From: Leptodactylus fallax
Taxonomy: Eukaryota; Chordata; Amphibia; Anura; Leptodactylidae
Length of the DNA stretch: 64,000 nt
Reading direction: 5' to 3'
NCBI GenBank assembly: GCA_947044405.1
Contig: CAMRHE010000067.1
Span: 5,151,501-5,215,500, forward strand
Both the position numbers and the translations under genes were made by a program. The notes under the pieces are model-generated. The model was given only the letters and a program-made list of their open reading frames with translations. It ran no database searches and was not told where the DNA came from. Every line of letters begins with the position of its first letter. Positions within the stretch are counted from its first letter, which is position 1. This document shows positions 12,400 to 23,016 of this stretch, one piece after another.

Positions 12400-12445
12400 C
12401 ATCCACATATAATCTATCTATCTATCTATCTATGTATCCATCCTT
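11745..12445. repeat. Long TATC / TA compound microsatellite
   Basis: About 700 bp of (TATC)n and (TA)n blocks, with an A-run at 12044-12067. A ~180-bp block of (TA)n followed by attagatagrttatctacat (r = a or g) and (TATC)n occurs twice (about 12125-12220 and 12270-12360), so part of the array was duplicated as a unit. Confidence 0.95.
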
Positions 12446-13380
12446 CCCTCCCTTTTGTTTATTCTCTCAAATGGACATCCTGTCCCTCCCATTCCAAGTG
12501 GTATTTTCAGCTATAGTTTTAAATGCTTCCTAGTCTAACCTGAATATAGAATGAAGCTGGCGGGCTTTGTGGCGGAAATATAATTAAAGTGGGTGAGAGA
12601 TGTAAACGATGAAGAATAAGAATGACATCAGGCCAATTTCACACTTGGCACTCCAATGGTCGGGACCAAGCAGGGCTCTTGCCATGCAAGGCAGATCAAA
12701 GTGCACTGCCACTCCTAGAAAGGCAGAGGGGGAATTAAGTATGCTAATCCCCAGGACAAATATATTTTAATCTTGTTAAAATACAAGTTAATGCTGCAGC
12801 TCAGTGGCTGAACTTTGTCAGACTGTAGAGATCCAGTTGCACTGTTAACTCTGCATAAGGTAAGACATTCTCATTCAAAAGATACACAGATACAGAATCC
12901 TCTGCACGATCTTCTTGTATCCATGCAGACTGATTTTCCATAGGGGACATTTGTCTTACATATTTTAGTTAAGCAGAAAAAAAAAGTGACAAGATAATTT
13001 GAGGCCCAGGGGCTAGTATTGTGTCCTGGGGATAGATTATAGAAAACAATTTATTTATGACAAAATTACATATTATACAAATAACACCGGGTGATAGCGC
13101 TGTATGGGTGATACAAAGTGTGTATGAGCGGAAAGATGTTCAGAAAGTGCAAACACATCTAAACTAGTTAAGAGAACATGAAAAAAAGGGATTTTATTTT
13201 TCAAAAGTTCTCCAAATTTTTTGGACCTTGAAGAAGACAAAGGGCTGCTCAGCTTGAGGCCGAACCTAGGCCTTTAGTAAATCACCCACAGTGTAGAATG
13301 TGGACATCATGGCTTTTAGTTCAGTTTATCTGGTTAGAAATTCTCTTACATTCTAAAAACAAATCAAAATGTAATTATAT
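12446..13380. other. Intergenic, partly repeat-poor
   Basis: About 12530-12870 is repeat-poor and includes ggaattaagtatgctaatcc, a homeodomain/POU-like composition. No coding signal is seen. Candidate non-coding element only. Confidence 0.3.
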
Positions 13381-13382
13381 TA

Positions 13383-13629
13383 ATTTTATTAATTTATATA
13401 TCACCAGCATATTCCACAGCGATGTACAGAGATTGTCACATTGGTTCCTGTCCCCATTGGGGCCCAAAATAAAAATTCAAAACAAACCTATTGGAAGTGT
13501 GGGGGAAACTGGAGTACATGGTACAAACACAAGAAGAACATACAAACTCCATGCAAATGGATTGGAAGCCAGTACCCCAGCATTGAAAGGAAACAGTGCT
13601 AACCACTGAGCCACCATATTGCCTGCCAA
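13383..13629 (-). mobile_element. V-SINE, near full length, old
   Basis: Read on the - strand it begins with a tRNA-like head (ggtggctcagtggttagca near 13620). It continues through the V-SINE central block (here diverged, around gtttgtatgttcttcttgtg) and ends in a tail resembling L2 3' ends with an AT-rich terminus near 13385. V-SINEs are Pol III-transcribed elements mobilised by a partner LINE. This copy has many substitutions and indels relative to the other copies in the window, so it is the oldest. Confidence 0.75.
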
Positions 13630-14820
13630 CCAATCATACTAATGACCAATTTCTTTAACGTGGCAGAAGCCTTTAATATCTTCTCCATTCCTCTAGAACC
13701 TGTTTAGTGATGGAGTTTTTAAAGTCTAACAATTGCATTGAAATTGAGAAATACTATAGAAATTTAAATTGCATAATTTCAACATAATGTAAATCTATTT
13801 CACGCAATCTTTCCCATTTTGCTTTTAGGACATAGTTATGAAAATGGATGTCATAATTCAGTGTAAAACACCTCGTTACACTCTTCATCACTGGCAACCT
13901 ACCCTATTGGAAGTCAAGTGGGTCCAATAGTGGAGTTTTATTTTGGTAGTATACCACCAGCAAACCTAAGAATAAGTGAATGGTATGATTTTATTACTTT
14001 ACATAATGTGTATTTCATCAATAAAGATCAAAATATTATTTTATGTAGTATTTGTATTACTGTCAACCTCAAGGCTAGTTTGTCTTCTGCTCAACCACTG
14101 GAATTCTGTTTTGGACAAAGTCAGCCGGGGCCCTGTGGAGGCTCCTCTGGTCCCGGGGGTGGGCTAGTCTGACCACGATAGGGGCCTATGGTAAGATTAT
14201 GTCTAATGTTAGTCATAAACTGATGAACACATAATAATATAATAAATGTAATAAAAGTTCAGATATGAGATCTATTGCTAAAATGGATGGAATGAAGTTC
14301 CTTCTATGTGGTATGTGTAATTTATCTAGAATCAGTAGATTTTTTTGGTTGACTCCAGCTTGGCTCACCAAATGGAAAATATGTGTTGTTTTCACTTACA
14401 TTTTAGTTTGGTTTATAACAGGAGAACTCACAATAATTTCTTGGAAAAACTGAGTTTTATTTTAGTCTTCATGAAAGTAAAATGTTTACAGGAAAAAGAT
14501 ACATACGGTAGTGCTTACACATAGGATTCCATTGTCAATCTGTCTGTCCGAAAGGTGTCATATTAGAGGTCAAGGTCTCCTCCCCAAGCCTCTGTGTGTC
14601 TTCATTGTCTCCCCCAATGTCTGTCTAACTCTGTCATATATACCAAAGGTATACTTAGATGCTTTTGTCTGCAATATGTTAGAACAGTGTAATTATCCCT
14701 TCCATTAAATACCTTTTATATAAATATCAATCATCCTATGTATCATTGTATCAACAGTATTGTTTACAGTGATGGTGTGACCTATAATTGGCATTGCTAG
14801 TCCAGCAGGTCGTACAACAA
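13630..14820. other. Intergenic, no gene recognised
   Basis: AT-rich DNA with short open frames only. A short C/G-rich patch (about 14120-14165) gives no known domain. Confidence 0.5.
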
Positions 14821-14822
14821 AT

Positions 14823-14938
14823 AATAACATGAAATGTAATGTTTCATATTCAAAGGCCTTTCTGCAAAGCAAAGTCCGTATTTGTTTCCAAAATTCACAA
14901 GTCTGGTGAAGAAAGAACAAGATGGAGGCTCTATGGCC
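14823..14938. repeat. Dispersed repeat block, copy 1
   Basis: About 115 bp that recurs at 21900-22041 with only scattered differences. Shared phrases include tctgcaaagcaaagtcc and caagatggaggctctatggc. Copy 2 has an extra ~27 bp. Family unknown. Confidence 0.8.
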
Positions 14939-14991
14939 TTGTTCATACCATGCAGTTTTGATAAGAGTTTTTATTTACTAAACACACTAGA

Positions 14992-15313
14992 GCTAAGGCC
15001 CCACGTAGCGAAGCGCAGTAAAAAAAACCGCTGCGGAACAAAACCGCGGCAGAAACGCATCACATTTTTTTCCGCAGCATTTTTCATTGCAATTTCGCAG
15101 AGTTTTCCTCTGCAGACTTTCTGCCCTTATTATACCTATACGGAAAACGCCATCATTTCCACAGGTATAATTGACATGCTGTGATTGAAAAAAACGAAAA
15201 CATTTTTGAAAACGTATCTTTTCTCCTCCGTTTTTTTTCCTGCAGTTTGCAGGTATTGCAAATTGCAATGTTTTTTTGCCGCTGCATTTTCACAACATGG
15301 GGCTTCAGCCTAA
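14992..15313. mobile_element. Palindromic MITE, cccacg family, copy 1
   Basis: Ends are imperfect inverted repeats: ctaaggccccacgtagcg at the left, catggggcttcagccta at the right. The interior has a second inverted pair around ttatacctatacgg and ccacaggtataattg. No coding capacity. The same family recurs at 19.3-19.9, 21.9-22.3 and 49.3-50.2 kb. hAT-like origin is a guess. Confidence 0.7.
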
Positions 15314-15617
15314 AAATTTTTTTTCACAGTCCACTTTTATGACCTGTCAGTCAGATATGTCATAAGACCCATGTATTAGTGAACGTCTGGCACCTGAGAC
15401 ATCAATGTCACAAGAACAATTGGTCTTGGTGCCTGGTTACATTGTAGAGGTATCCATGCACGAATAGGCTTCTGTGGCTCCAATTATTTTCAGTAGACAA
15501 TAAACTCTTTTGGTTGAAAGTGGACAGGACTCCCCAAAGATGTGATTCTGATGTCACAATCATAAAAGTCAATTTTGGGTAAATGAAGGCATTTCTTATG
15601 AATATTATGATCAATGA

Positions 15618-16333
15618 TTAAAAGGGTTGTCGGCCATGAAATTCTTTAAAAAAAAAAGTTTTCTGTACACTGGCCAACAGTGATGTCATCCTGACTCAGA
15701 CATATGACTGAGAATAGCTCATAAAGAGATGATGAATATTGTCACCTCTTGGGATCCCAACAGTCAAGTACCAAAATGGAAAAATCACTGCCAGACCTAC
15801 ATTGGCCCACTCTATGCTCAAAAAAATCCCCTGATGAGCACCCGATTAGGTTCAAAACGCGTTGGTCAGGAGAATCAATAGGGTTTGACTAGGGACAGTT
15901 GTGGGACTGCCTTTGTTAGGGCCTGGAGTCTTGGATAGGGGTAAGTGGTCACTTAGGGGATATATCTCCGTTTTCCCTGTACGTAGGACCCCGTGAACCT
16001 CTGTGACGACGTAACTTTTTGTCCTCACTGACCACTATTTACAGACTAATTGATAAGACGGCTCTAATTTTATTCACTACATTATATTATATTTTCACTG
16101 ATTTTGTTGACTCTTTCATAAGATAATTTTTAAAGGTTTTTATTAAAAGTTACTTTTTAACTGTTAGGACAGGATTCCAAGACAGATGACTGGCTGCAGC
16201 AGATGTAATGTGAATGGTGGGGGATAAGGTGATTTTTACTTCTTTTATTGCTTTACAAAAGTCAAAGCATTTTTTTCATACAGTATGGCTAGTCAACTTA
16301 TTTATTTTTTTTATGGCTGGACCACCCCTTTAA
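15618..16333. mobile_element. TTAA-flanked MITE (T2/Kolobok type)
   Basis: TTAAAAGGGTTGTC at the left and ggaccaccccTTTAA at the right form short inverted ends with TTAA at each side, as in T2/Kolobok MITEs. No transposase reading frame. The interior contains caaaacgcgttggtcagg, a phrase I recognise as common in frog repeats. Confidence 0.55.
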
Positions 16334-16344
16334 TTAAAAAAAGA

Positions 16345-16348
<4 letters not shown>

Positions 16349-16373
<25 letters not shown>
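16349..16373. repeat. (AAT)n microsatellite
   Basis: Eight AAT/TAA units immediately after the preceding MITE. Confidence 0.95.
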
Positions 16374-16375
<2 letters not shown>

Positions 16376-16410
16376 TGCCAGCATATGTGTCATATTTTAC
16401 CATATGTACC

Positions 16411-17215
16411 TGTGATGATTCTGCTTAAATATGGCTATAATTCAGAGCTGTATTTTGGTCTCTGGGTAGCGTATTTCTCTCTAGTTCCATTTACTCATAA
16501 TGTGCGCAGCTATAAGCCTAGTTGTATGTTATCAGTAGGGTAACCTTGTAACAATAGGGCTTTGTATCAATCCCAGCAGGGCTCCATTGTATGCATACAC
16601 AGCCCTGAGTGATCCAAGAAACCTGCATTGTTCAGTCTGCACTGATAGATCAGATATGGCTGATAACATTGTATCATTTCACTTGGTCTCAGCTCTTTGC
16701 AAAGAATCTGGACTTGAGTGGATTAATCCATCAGACTTGCTGCCGCCAATGACCTCATTCTGGGAGGTGGCATAAAAGGTATAAAAGATGAGGTAAGAGG
16801 TCTGTGGAAAGAGATTATGCTATGGAGATTTTTGTGTTGGGACTACAAGAGAACACCATGAGGAGATTTTTTGTGATGAGACTACTGGACTAATGCTGAG
16901 AGACTGTGATGAGAGCATGCAGGCTGGATTATTGTATTAATGCCACATGCTAAACAGCCTCCACTGGTTATTCACACATGACAGAGCATTTGTGAGTATT
17001 GGATTACAGAGCCACATCCAGGAGATGTGTGGTAAAGTAACTATTTCAATGTTATTCCCTTTTTATTTTTATTGTACTGTATATTGTAACTAGTAACTGT
17101 TAATGCTTGCATATATCTGCATATCTGTTCTGAACTGTATATGTTAGATGTTAATACCGACCCATTTAGGGGTTAATAAATATCTAAAATTTAGAAAGCT
17201 TGTCTTGTATTTATC
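16411..17215 (+). mobile_element. Possible solo or 5' retroviral-type LTR (degenerate)
   Basis: Begins TGTGATGATT. It contains a TATA box (TATAAAAG at 16780) and, about 395 bp later, a polyadenylation signal (AATAAA at 17175), followed by a short U5-like stretch. It is immediately followed by a primer-binding-site-like sequence. That order (promoter, poly(A) signal, PBS) suits an LTR of about 800 bp. The expected CA end is not seen, no second LTR or gag/pol frame follows, and no target duplication could be set. Treated as an old fragment. Confidence 0.35.
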
Positions 17216-17233
17216 TGGTGAACCCGACATTCA
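17216..17233 (+). other. Primer-binding-site-like sequence (tRNA-Trp type)
   Basis: TGGTGAACCCGAC matches 12 of the first 13 bases of the tRNA-Trp primer site used by avian-type retroviruses; the match decays after that. It sits directly after the candidate LTR, where a PBS belongs. Confidence 0.35.
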
Positions 17234-17461
17234 CTGGCGGTGAGTGTGGTTTTATATGAAAGAAGACTCAGGTGGGGCCACAGCGGTGTTGGCGCACTGA
17301 GGATCTTTCACAGTACCATAACTGACTTTGGAAAAAATAAACATAATAAAACATTTTTAGTATTCAAAAACACTAAAGAAAAAAATTTACAATGTAAATG
17401 CAAAGACTGTTGTGTCTAATAGCTCCAAAATACACACAAGGAATACATATAGCATAAGAGT

Positions 17462-17830
17462 TTAAAGGGAACCTGTCACATTGTACAAGCAGTCCAATCT
17501 GCAGGCAGCATGTTATACAACAGGAGGAGCTGAGCAGAATTATATATAGTTTTATGGTAAAAGATTCAGCATAGCTTGTAAGTTAATAATCTAAATCTCT
17601 GCTCTTTCTGAGCTTAGAAGTCCAGTGGGCAGTCCTAGTCAGTGACTAACAACATCTCCTAAGTGTGTACATACAGATAGTTGTCAATCACTGACTAGGA
17701 CCGCCCACTGGACTTCTAAGCCCAGAAAGGGCGGAAATTTAGATCAATAAATGTCAAGCTATACTGAATCTTTTCAGATAAAACTATACATCAATCTGCT
17801 CAGCTTCTCCTTGAGATCAGACTTCCTTTC
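17462..17830. mobile_element. Fold-back MITE with T2-type left end
   Basis: Starts TTAAAGGGAACC, fitting the T2 terminal consensus TTAAAGGRR. The two halves are inverted copies: the block around aagtccagtgggcagtcct near 17620 returns inverted near 17700, and ggagctgagcag near 17525 returns inverted near 17800. The right terminus is lost or diverged. Confidence 0.65.
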
Positions 17831-18120
17831 CGCCATGTAGAGTACTGAGTACAATGTTAACCCTTTCAACTGGGACTGTGTTACAGGAGGCTTTAATAAT
17901 ATTCATGATTTGTAACTGAATTAATATCTCCATTAATAGCATAATTTACTTGGGGAGAAGGAAACAGTTTTAGGGTACACTTGTAATTTGCCATAATGAA
18001 TAAGTTTATGTATCAATGAATTTGGGAAGAGAACAAAAAGGAAGTGAGATTGAGTCTTACTGAGATTGCAAAATTAATCTGTATGTAATACTTGTACAAG
18101 TGTACTACTATGTACATACA

Positions 18121-18778
18121 TTAAAGTGACCCTACAGTCAGTAACGCAAAGATAATATGTAAGTCAGAGCCTACAGGGAAAGATCGCCTGCTATTATTTT
18201 CCTTAGATCCTGCTTTTTGGCTCAGCTACATTAGAGCGGAGCTGTGATCTGTGACTAGAGTTTATCTGCACTGTCAACAGGTAGTCTGAGACACGCCTCC
18301 TGTGCCATCATCGGTTCAGGCCCAATAACCAAACAGGAAGTGTGCCTCAGACTTCCTCAGACTAGTTATTGTAGCTAAACTGTAGAGACATCTCTACTCT
18401 TCTCTAAGCTGAGCTCCAAAGAGATCAGAAAGCAAAAACTGAGGAAAATAAGTAGGCCTTCACCTCTATAGGGACTGACTTAGGCTAGGTTCACATCTGC
18501 GTCTCTGTTCGGGGATTTCATTCCAGAATCTGCTTGAAAAATGCAGAGAGAAAAGTCTTGCAAGCAGGACTTTTCTCTCAGTTGTTTTCGGACAGAAACC
18601 CGGCGGACCCCATTATAGTCTATGGGTTCTGCAGGTTCCCGTGGGTAACCGCTTTTTAAGCAGATTGGGTTTCTGTTTTTCGGGTCCCCAAGCGGACGCA
18701 AAGAACAAAAACCTGAACGCAGGTGAGAACCTGGAGTTAAGTAGCACTTTTTATCTTCAGAATAGAAGGTCACTTTAA
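18121..18778. mobile_element. TTAA-flanked MITE carrying a nested MITE
   Basis: Outer ends TTAAAGTGACC and GGTCACTTTAA are perfect 11-bp inverted repeats including TTAA. The element is interrupted at about 18481-18737 by a second element. Confidence 0.7.
18481..18737. mobile_element. Nested palindromic MITE (ggttcacatctgcg type)
   Basis: Imperfect inverted ends ctaggttcacatctgcgt and acgcaggtgagaacctgg lie inside the outer TTAA element. The - strand open frame of 101 codons across it is not a gene. Confidence 0.6.
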
Positions 18779-19328
18779 GAATCATGGCTGTGGAGTCAAA
18801 GTCACTGAGTCAAAGCCATTTTTGGGTGAAGTCGGAGTCAGAAAAAAGTTACCAACTTCATTTACTATTATTGTATACTTAATTAGATGTATTGTCTATA
18901 ACATAATTACTTTTATAGGACTCTATAAAAGTAAATACTTTCATATGAGTTTTTAATGAATTAGAGAATTTTTACTGTAGCTGTCTGACCATGACTGTCG
19001 GCCATTTATGAAGTCGGAGTCGGACTGAGTCGCAGTTGGTGGTTTGGCCTACCAACTCCCCAGCCCTGTTAGGAATCATGGGTCAACATTATATACATAA
19101 TATACATAAAAAAGAAAATGTATTTGTTTGTATCTATGTGGAACAGGTTTGTAAAACACTATGTAAAAAAAATCCCACTATGACACTATAATGTGGATTA
19201 AAAAACAGCACTTTGAACCGACCAATAAAACCTACATCTTACATGTAGATATGCAGTGTTTTTCTGTAATGCCCATGCTTATTCACAGTAGCCTATATAA
19301 AAATACCGATCTGCAGTGCAAAGCATAA

Positions 19329-19636
19329 GGCTAACGTCCCATGTTGCAGAATGCAGCCAAAAAACAATGCGGAAAAAAACGCTGCAAAAAACGCATCAGG
19401 TTTTTTTCAGCAGCATTTTTCATTGCATTTTTCCTGTGTTTTTCTCTGCATTTTTTCTTCTCTTTTTAAATGTATAGGGAAAACTCAAGCGTTTCTGCAG
19501 GTAAAATTGACATGCTGCGCTTTTTTTTTCCCGCTATGTGTGGATTGGATTGACCAGAATCTTATTCACTTTGCTAGTACTGTAAAACACAGTGTTTTTT
19601 TTTTCTGCTGCGTTTCTGCAACATGGGGCTTTAGCC
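19329..19636. mobile_element. Palindromic MITE, cccacg family, copy 2
   Basis: Ends ggctaacgtcccatgttgca and tgcaacatggggctttagcc are inverted. The interior aligns by eye with copy 1 (cattttt..cattgcattttt, aggtaaaattgacatgctg). The 131-codon open frame across it is not a gene. Confidence 0.7.
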
Positions 19637-19637
19637 T

Positions 19638-19861
19638 AAGGCTGAGGCCCCACGTTGCGGAAACACTGCTTTTTTTGCTGCAGATTTTGTTGTGGTGTTT
19701 TGAGCCAAAGCCAGGAGTGAATGCAAAAGGAATGGAAAATATATAGGAAGTACTTATGCTTCTACCTTCTGTTCAATCTACTACTGGCTTTGGCTCAAAA
19801 AACTGCAACAAAATCTGCAGTTAAAAAAACTGCGTTTTCGTAACGTGGGGCCTCAGCCTAA
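19638..19861. mobile_element. Palindromic MITE, cccacg family, short subtype
   Basis: Ends ggctgaggccccacgttgcg and cgtaacgtggggcctcagcc form an almost perfect inverted pair. The interior holds gagccaaagccaggagt and its inverse, so nearly the whole 224 bp folds back. The same subtype is nested at 49423-49627. It lies 2 bp from copy 2. Confidence 0.75.
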
Positions 19862-20569
19862 GGGAGGAATAGTGCAGGTGTGTTTTAGACTTCCTTTGCA
19901 GCTTAGACTACCATATTATAAGCTACTACTAAGACGTTCTTAACCACCAGCTGGCTAAACCTCAACTATAGGTTACCATTTCTAGACCTCTACTGCTTCC
20001 TACCAGTGACTATAAGATCTCCTGAGTGGAAGGGGGCAATAGCCAGAAGGCAGACTGACCTTAATACCTACCTTTAAAGTTAAAGGTTGTTCAAATGAGC
20101 ATTAAAGCTTCTTTTAGAATCCGAGCTCCCCCACTGAGGGTCTCCTAATGGAGCACAGTGTGAGCACACATTGATCCTAATGCCTGAATGGTTGTGTTAT
20201 TCAGATGACCAGTGGTGAAGTATTGAGCCAGACCCTAATGCCAAAATAGCCCCATTATGTGAACAAACACTGTATTCAGTGAGGAAGTCTACACAACTAT
20301 GCTGCAGGTTACAGACCTTATGTCTTGTAGGCTACAGGTGCATTTATTGTCCTCACCTAAAGGCATTGCTATTAGTATAACCATACCAACTTGTTTGGGC
20401 TGGAGCAAATTTTTGTGAATAGCAATGTTGGATTTATTATGGCATGGGATTGGAGGGGATCAGATCAAAATTTCAATATTTTTCCCTTGTAGCACTGGGG
20501 TGCTGAGTTTGCATGTTTTCTTTTTGCTTTTTTTTTTCTATGTACGCAACACAAAAAAAAAGGCAGAAA

Positions 20570-20675
20570 GGGAAATTAGATTGTGAGCCCCATTGGTGGA
20601 AGTGACTGGTGCAGGTAATGCAAATCTTTGTACTGCTTTGGAATATGTTGGCATCATATAAGCAACTGATATAAG
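20570..20675 (+). mobile_element. V-SINE 3' fragment
   Basis: Contains the tail-side block agattgtgagccccattgg followed by a diverged ctgctttggaatatgttggc and atataagcaactga. The tRNA head is missing, a common 5' truncation. Confidence 0.6.
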
Positions 20676-21075
20676 CCCTTCTCAATATTTTCACACAGCT
20701 TATAGCAGCTGAGTCGACACCATAGCTGGCAGGTGTCTGCTTTTTTGCGCCATAACTCGCACGTGTTTTGAACAGTAGACACCCAATGGCAATGTCTATG
20801 ATTGGAGACAACTCTGATTACGGAAATGTAACCTCTCAGATGCCCCAAGTCTGCCATTGTAAAATTACTATTAAGCCCTGCGATTGCTAAGTCTTAATAG
20901 GAACATAGTGATCAATCAAATGTATGTTACAGTTCCCTTGGGAGACTTAACGTAAAATTAAAAAAAATATAAAAAAGAAACAAAATAATTAAAAATTCAA
21001 CTCACCCCTTTTTCCCATTTAGCAAATAAGAATAAACACCCCCCCATAAACATCATATTGCAGTTTCTAGAATTG

Positions 21076-21538
21076 CAAACTAATTTATAGAAATAAATTC
21101 CACAAATATACAAATAATAAAATATAATTTAATTTATTGTAATATATCCATAAAATGTCAACATACAACATAAATTACCAGGGAAAAATTATCGTCCACA
21201 ATTAACATATCATGGCAGCAGATACAATATCATATATTAGACAAGAATTGCATCTGCCTATGAAATATGCACAATACATGTGCGCAAGTAAAGTAAGGGA
21301 GGCATACAGTCAAAGTATATAAGTGAAATGACTATAATAGTGATAAAAACATCATATATGTATAAACATAGTAAGGCCATAGATAGACCATAAAAGTCAC
21401 CTCTCAGAATAATGCACATATACCAAAAAATATGCTCTACTCAATATGTATGTTGATATTTTATGGATATATTACAATAAATTAAATAATATTTTATTAT
21501 TTGTATATGTGAGGAATTTATTTCTATAAATTAGTTTG
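21076..21538. mobile_element. 463-bp element with ~92-bp terminal inverted repeats
   Basis: The left arm (21076-~21166, starting caaactaatttatagaaat) returns inverted at ~21447-21538 with only a few differences. The loop is AT-rich with no reading frame. A non-autonomous DNA transposon is likely; I could not set a target duplication or superfamily. Confidence 0.7.
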
Positions 21539-21875
21539 CTGTTCATGTTTTTCACCATCTTTTGATATTGAGTGTACATTAGCCCTATTTTTTGTATTTG
21601 TTAGTTCCTAGAATTGTCCAGATTATTAAAATAGAAAAAGAAACGCCCTAAAAATGCCCTAACTACTATTTTTGGTCACTTCACCTCCCACAAATAATTG
21701 AAAAAAAATTGATCAATAAGGCATACATACCCCAAATGGTATCAATAAAAAGTATAGCTCTCCCCATACAAAAAAAGACCCCTTACAGAGTTCCCTACAT
21801 GGAACTGTCAAAAGTTAATAAATACATAAAAAAAAAATCCCAAAAACATATTAAATCATAGCAAATACAATATAA

Positions 21876-22324
21876 GGTCGGGGCCCCACGTGATGTAAAT
21901 AATAACATGAAATGTAATGGTTTATATTCAAAGACCTTTCTGCAAAGCAAAGTCCATATTTGTTTCCAAAATTCACAATTTAAATAATGGTGATGACCGA
22001 AGTCTGGTGAAGAAAAGAACAAGATGGAGGCTCTATGGCCTAAAAACGCAGCATTTTACAGTCACAGCAAAGTGGAGATGGGATTTTAGCGAATCCCATA
22101 CCCACTTTGCAGGGAAATACACAACGCAGACATGCAGTAATTTCCAAAACCCTCAAGCATGTCAATTATATCTAAGGAAACGCTGGCAGTTTCCCTATAG
22201 ATATAATGGAACCAGAAAGTCAAACTTTCTGTTCAAAGCGCTACGGGAAGAATCGTGATGCGTTGCCGCTGCAGCTTTTCTTGCCGCTGCAGTGCTTTCT
22301 TGCTGTGGGACCTTAGTCTAAATT
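21876..22324. mobile_element. Palindromic MITE interrupted by dispersed block
   Basis: Begins aaggtcggggccccacgtg and ends ctgtgggaccttagtctaa. The interior to the right of ~22041 resembles the cccacg family (gcagcattttacagtc, tatagatataatgg). The part 21900-22041 is the dispersed block and splits the element after its left end. Confidence 0.55.
21900..22041. repeat. Dispersed repeat block, copy 2
   Basis: Second copy of the 14823-14938 block, with ~27 extra bases (around ataatggtgatgaccgaag). It is embedded in a cccacg-family MITE. Confidence 0.75.
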
Positions 22325-23016
22325 GGTATTGTCATACTTTTATACTGACCCACAGAATAAAGATAATGGGGGGATTTCTCAATGCCTCTGCACCAGTTTT
22401 CTGGTGTAGAATAGTGATATTGTGCTAAACATTTGGCACAACATCCATTTCTGCACCACGCTCATCACATTGTGCAAATGTGGGCACAGCAGGTATATGT
22501 TAGCACAACATATTTATTATAGCTCATGCAAGTTTTCTGGTGTGAGTCATAATGGAAATCTACACCAGTTTCTCTTTACATTTCAGCTGTGCCCTGCGCC
22601 TGTCGGAGCCTTTTATTAAGACTGGCATACATAATGCCACCCCTAATAAATCTGCCATAGTGTGTCATTTTGAATACAGAATGGACTCCATAAAATAAAA
22701 AAAATCTGCAAACAATGGTTTCAAATACTTCAGACAGGGTTATTAAATGGTACCATTAGAAAGTACAAATCGTCCTGCAAAAAGTAAGTACTTACATATG
22801 GCTATGTAAAAGTTATTGCTTTCAGAAGGCAGGGAGTAAAAAATTAAAATGCAAAAAAGTAAATGGCTGTGTCAGGAAGGGAGTCTGCCACCACTTTTGA
22901 CTCCCTTTCCCCAAAACTATTTCCAACATAACTGGAAATGAAAAGACTATGCAAATATTGAGGTAAGATAATACAGTAGAAAGTGGGACTGATGAAAGTA
23001 TATTTAACTATCATTT
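22325..23016. other. Intergenic, repeat-like but unassigned
   Basis: Phrases such as ctgcaccagttttctggtg near 22390 and inverse-like phrases near 22555-22600 suggest another decayed short element. No gene is seen. Confidence 0.4.
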
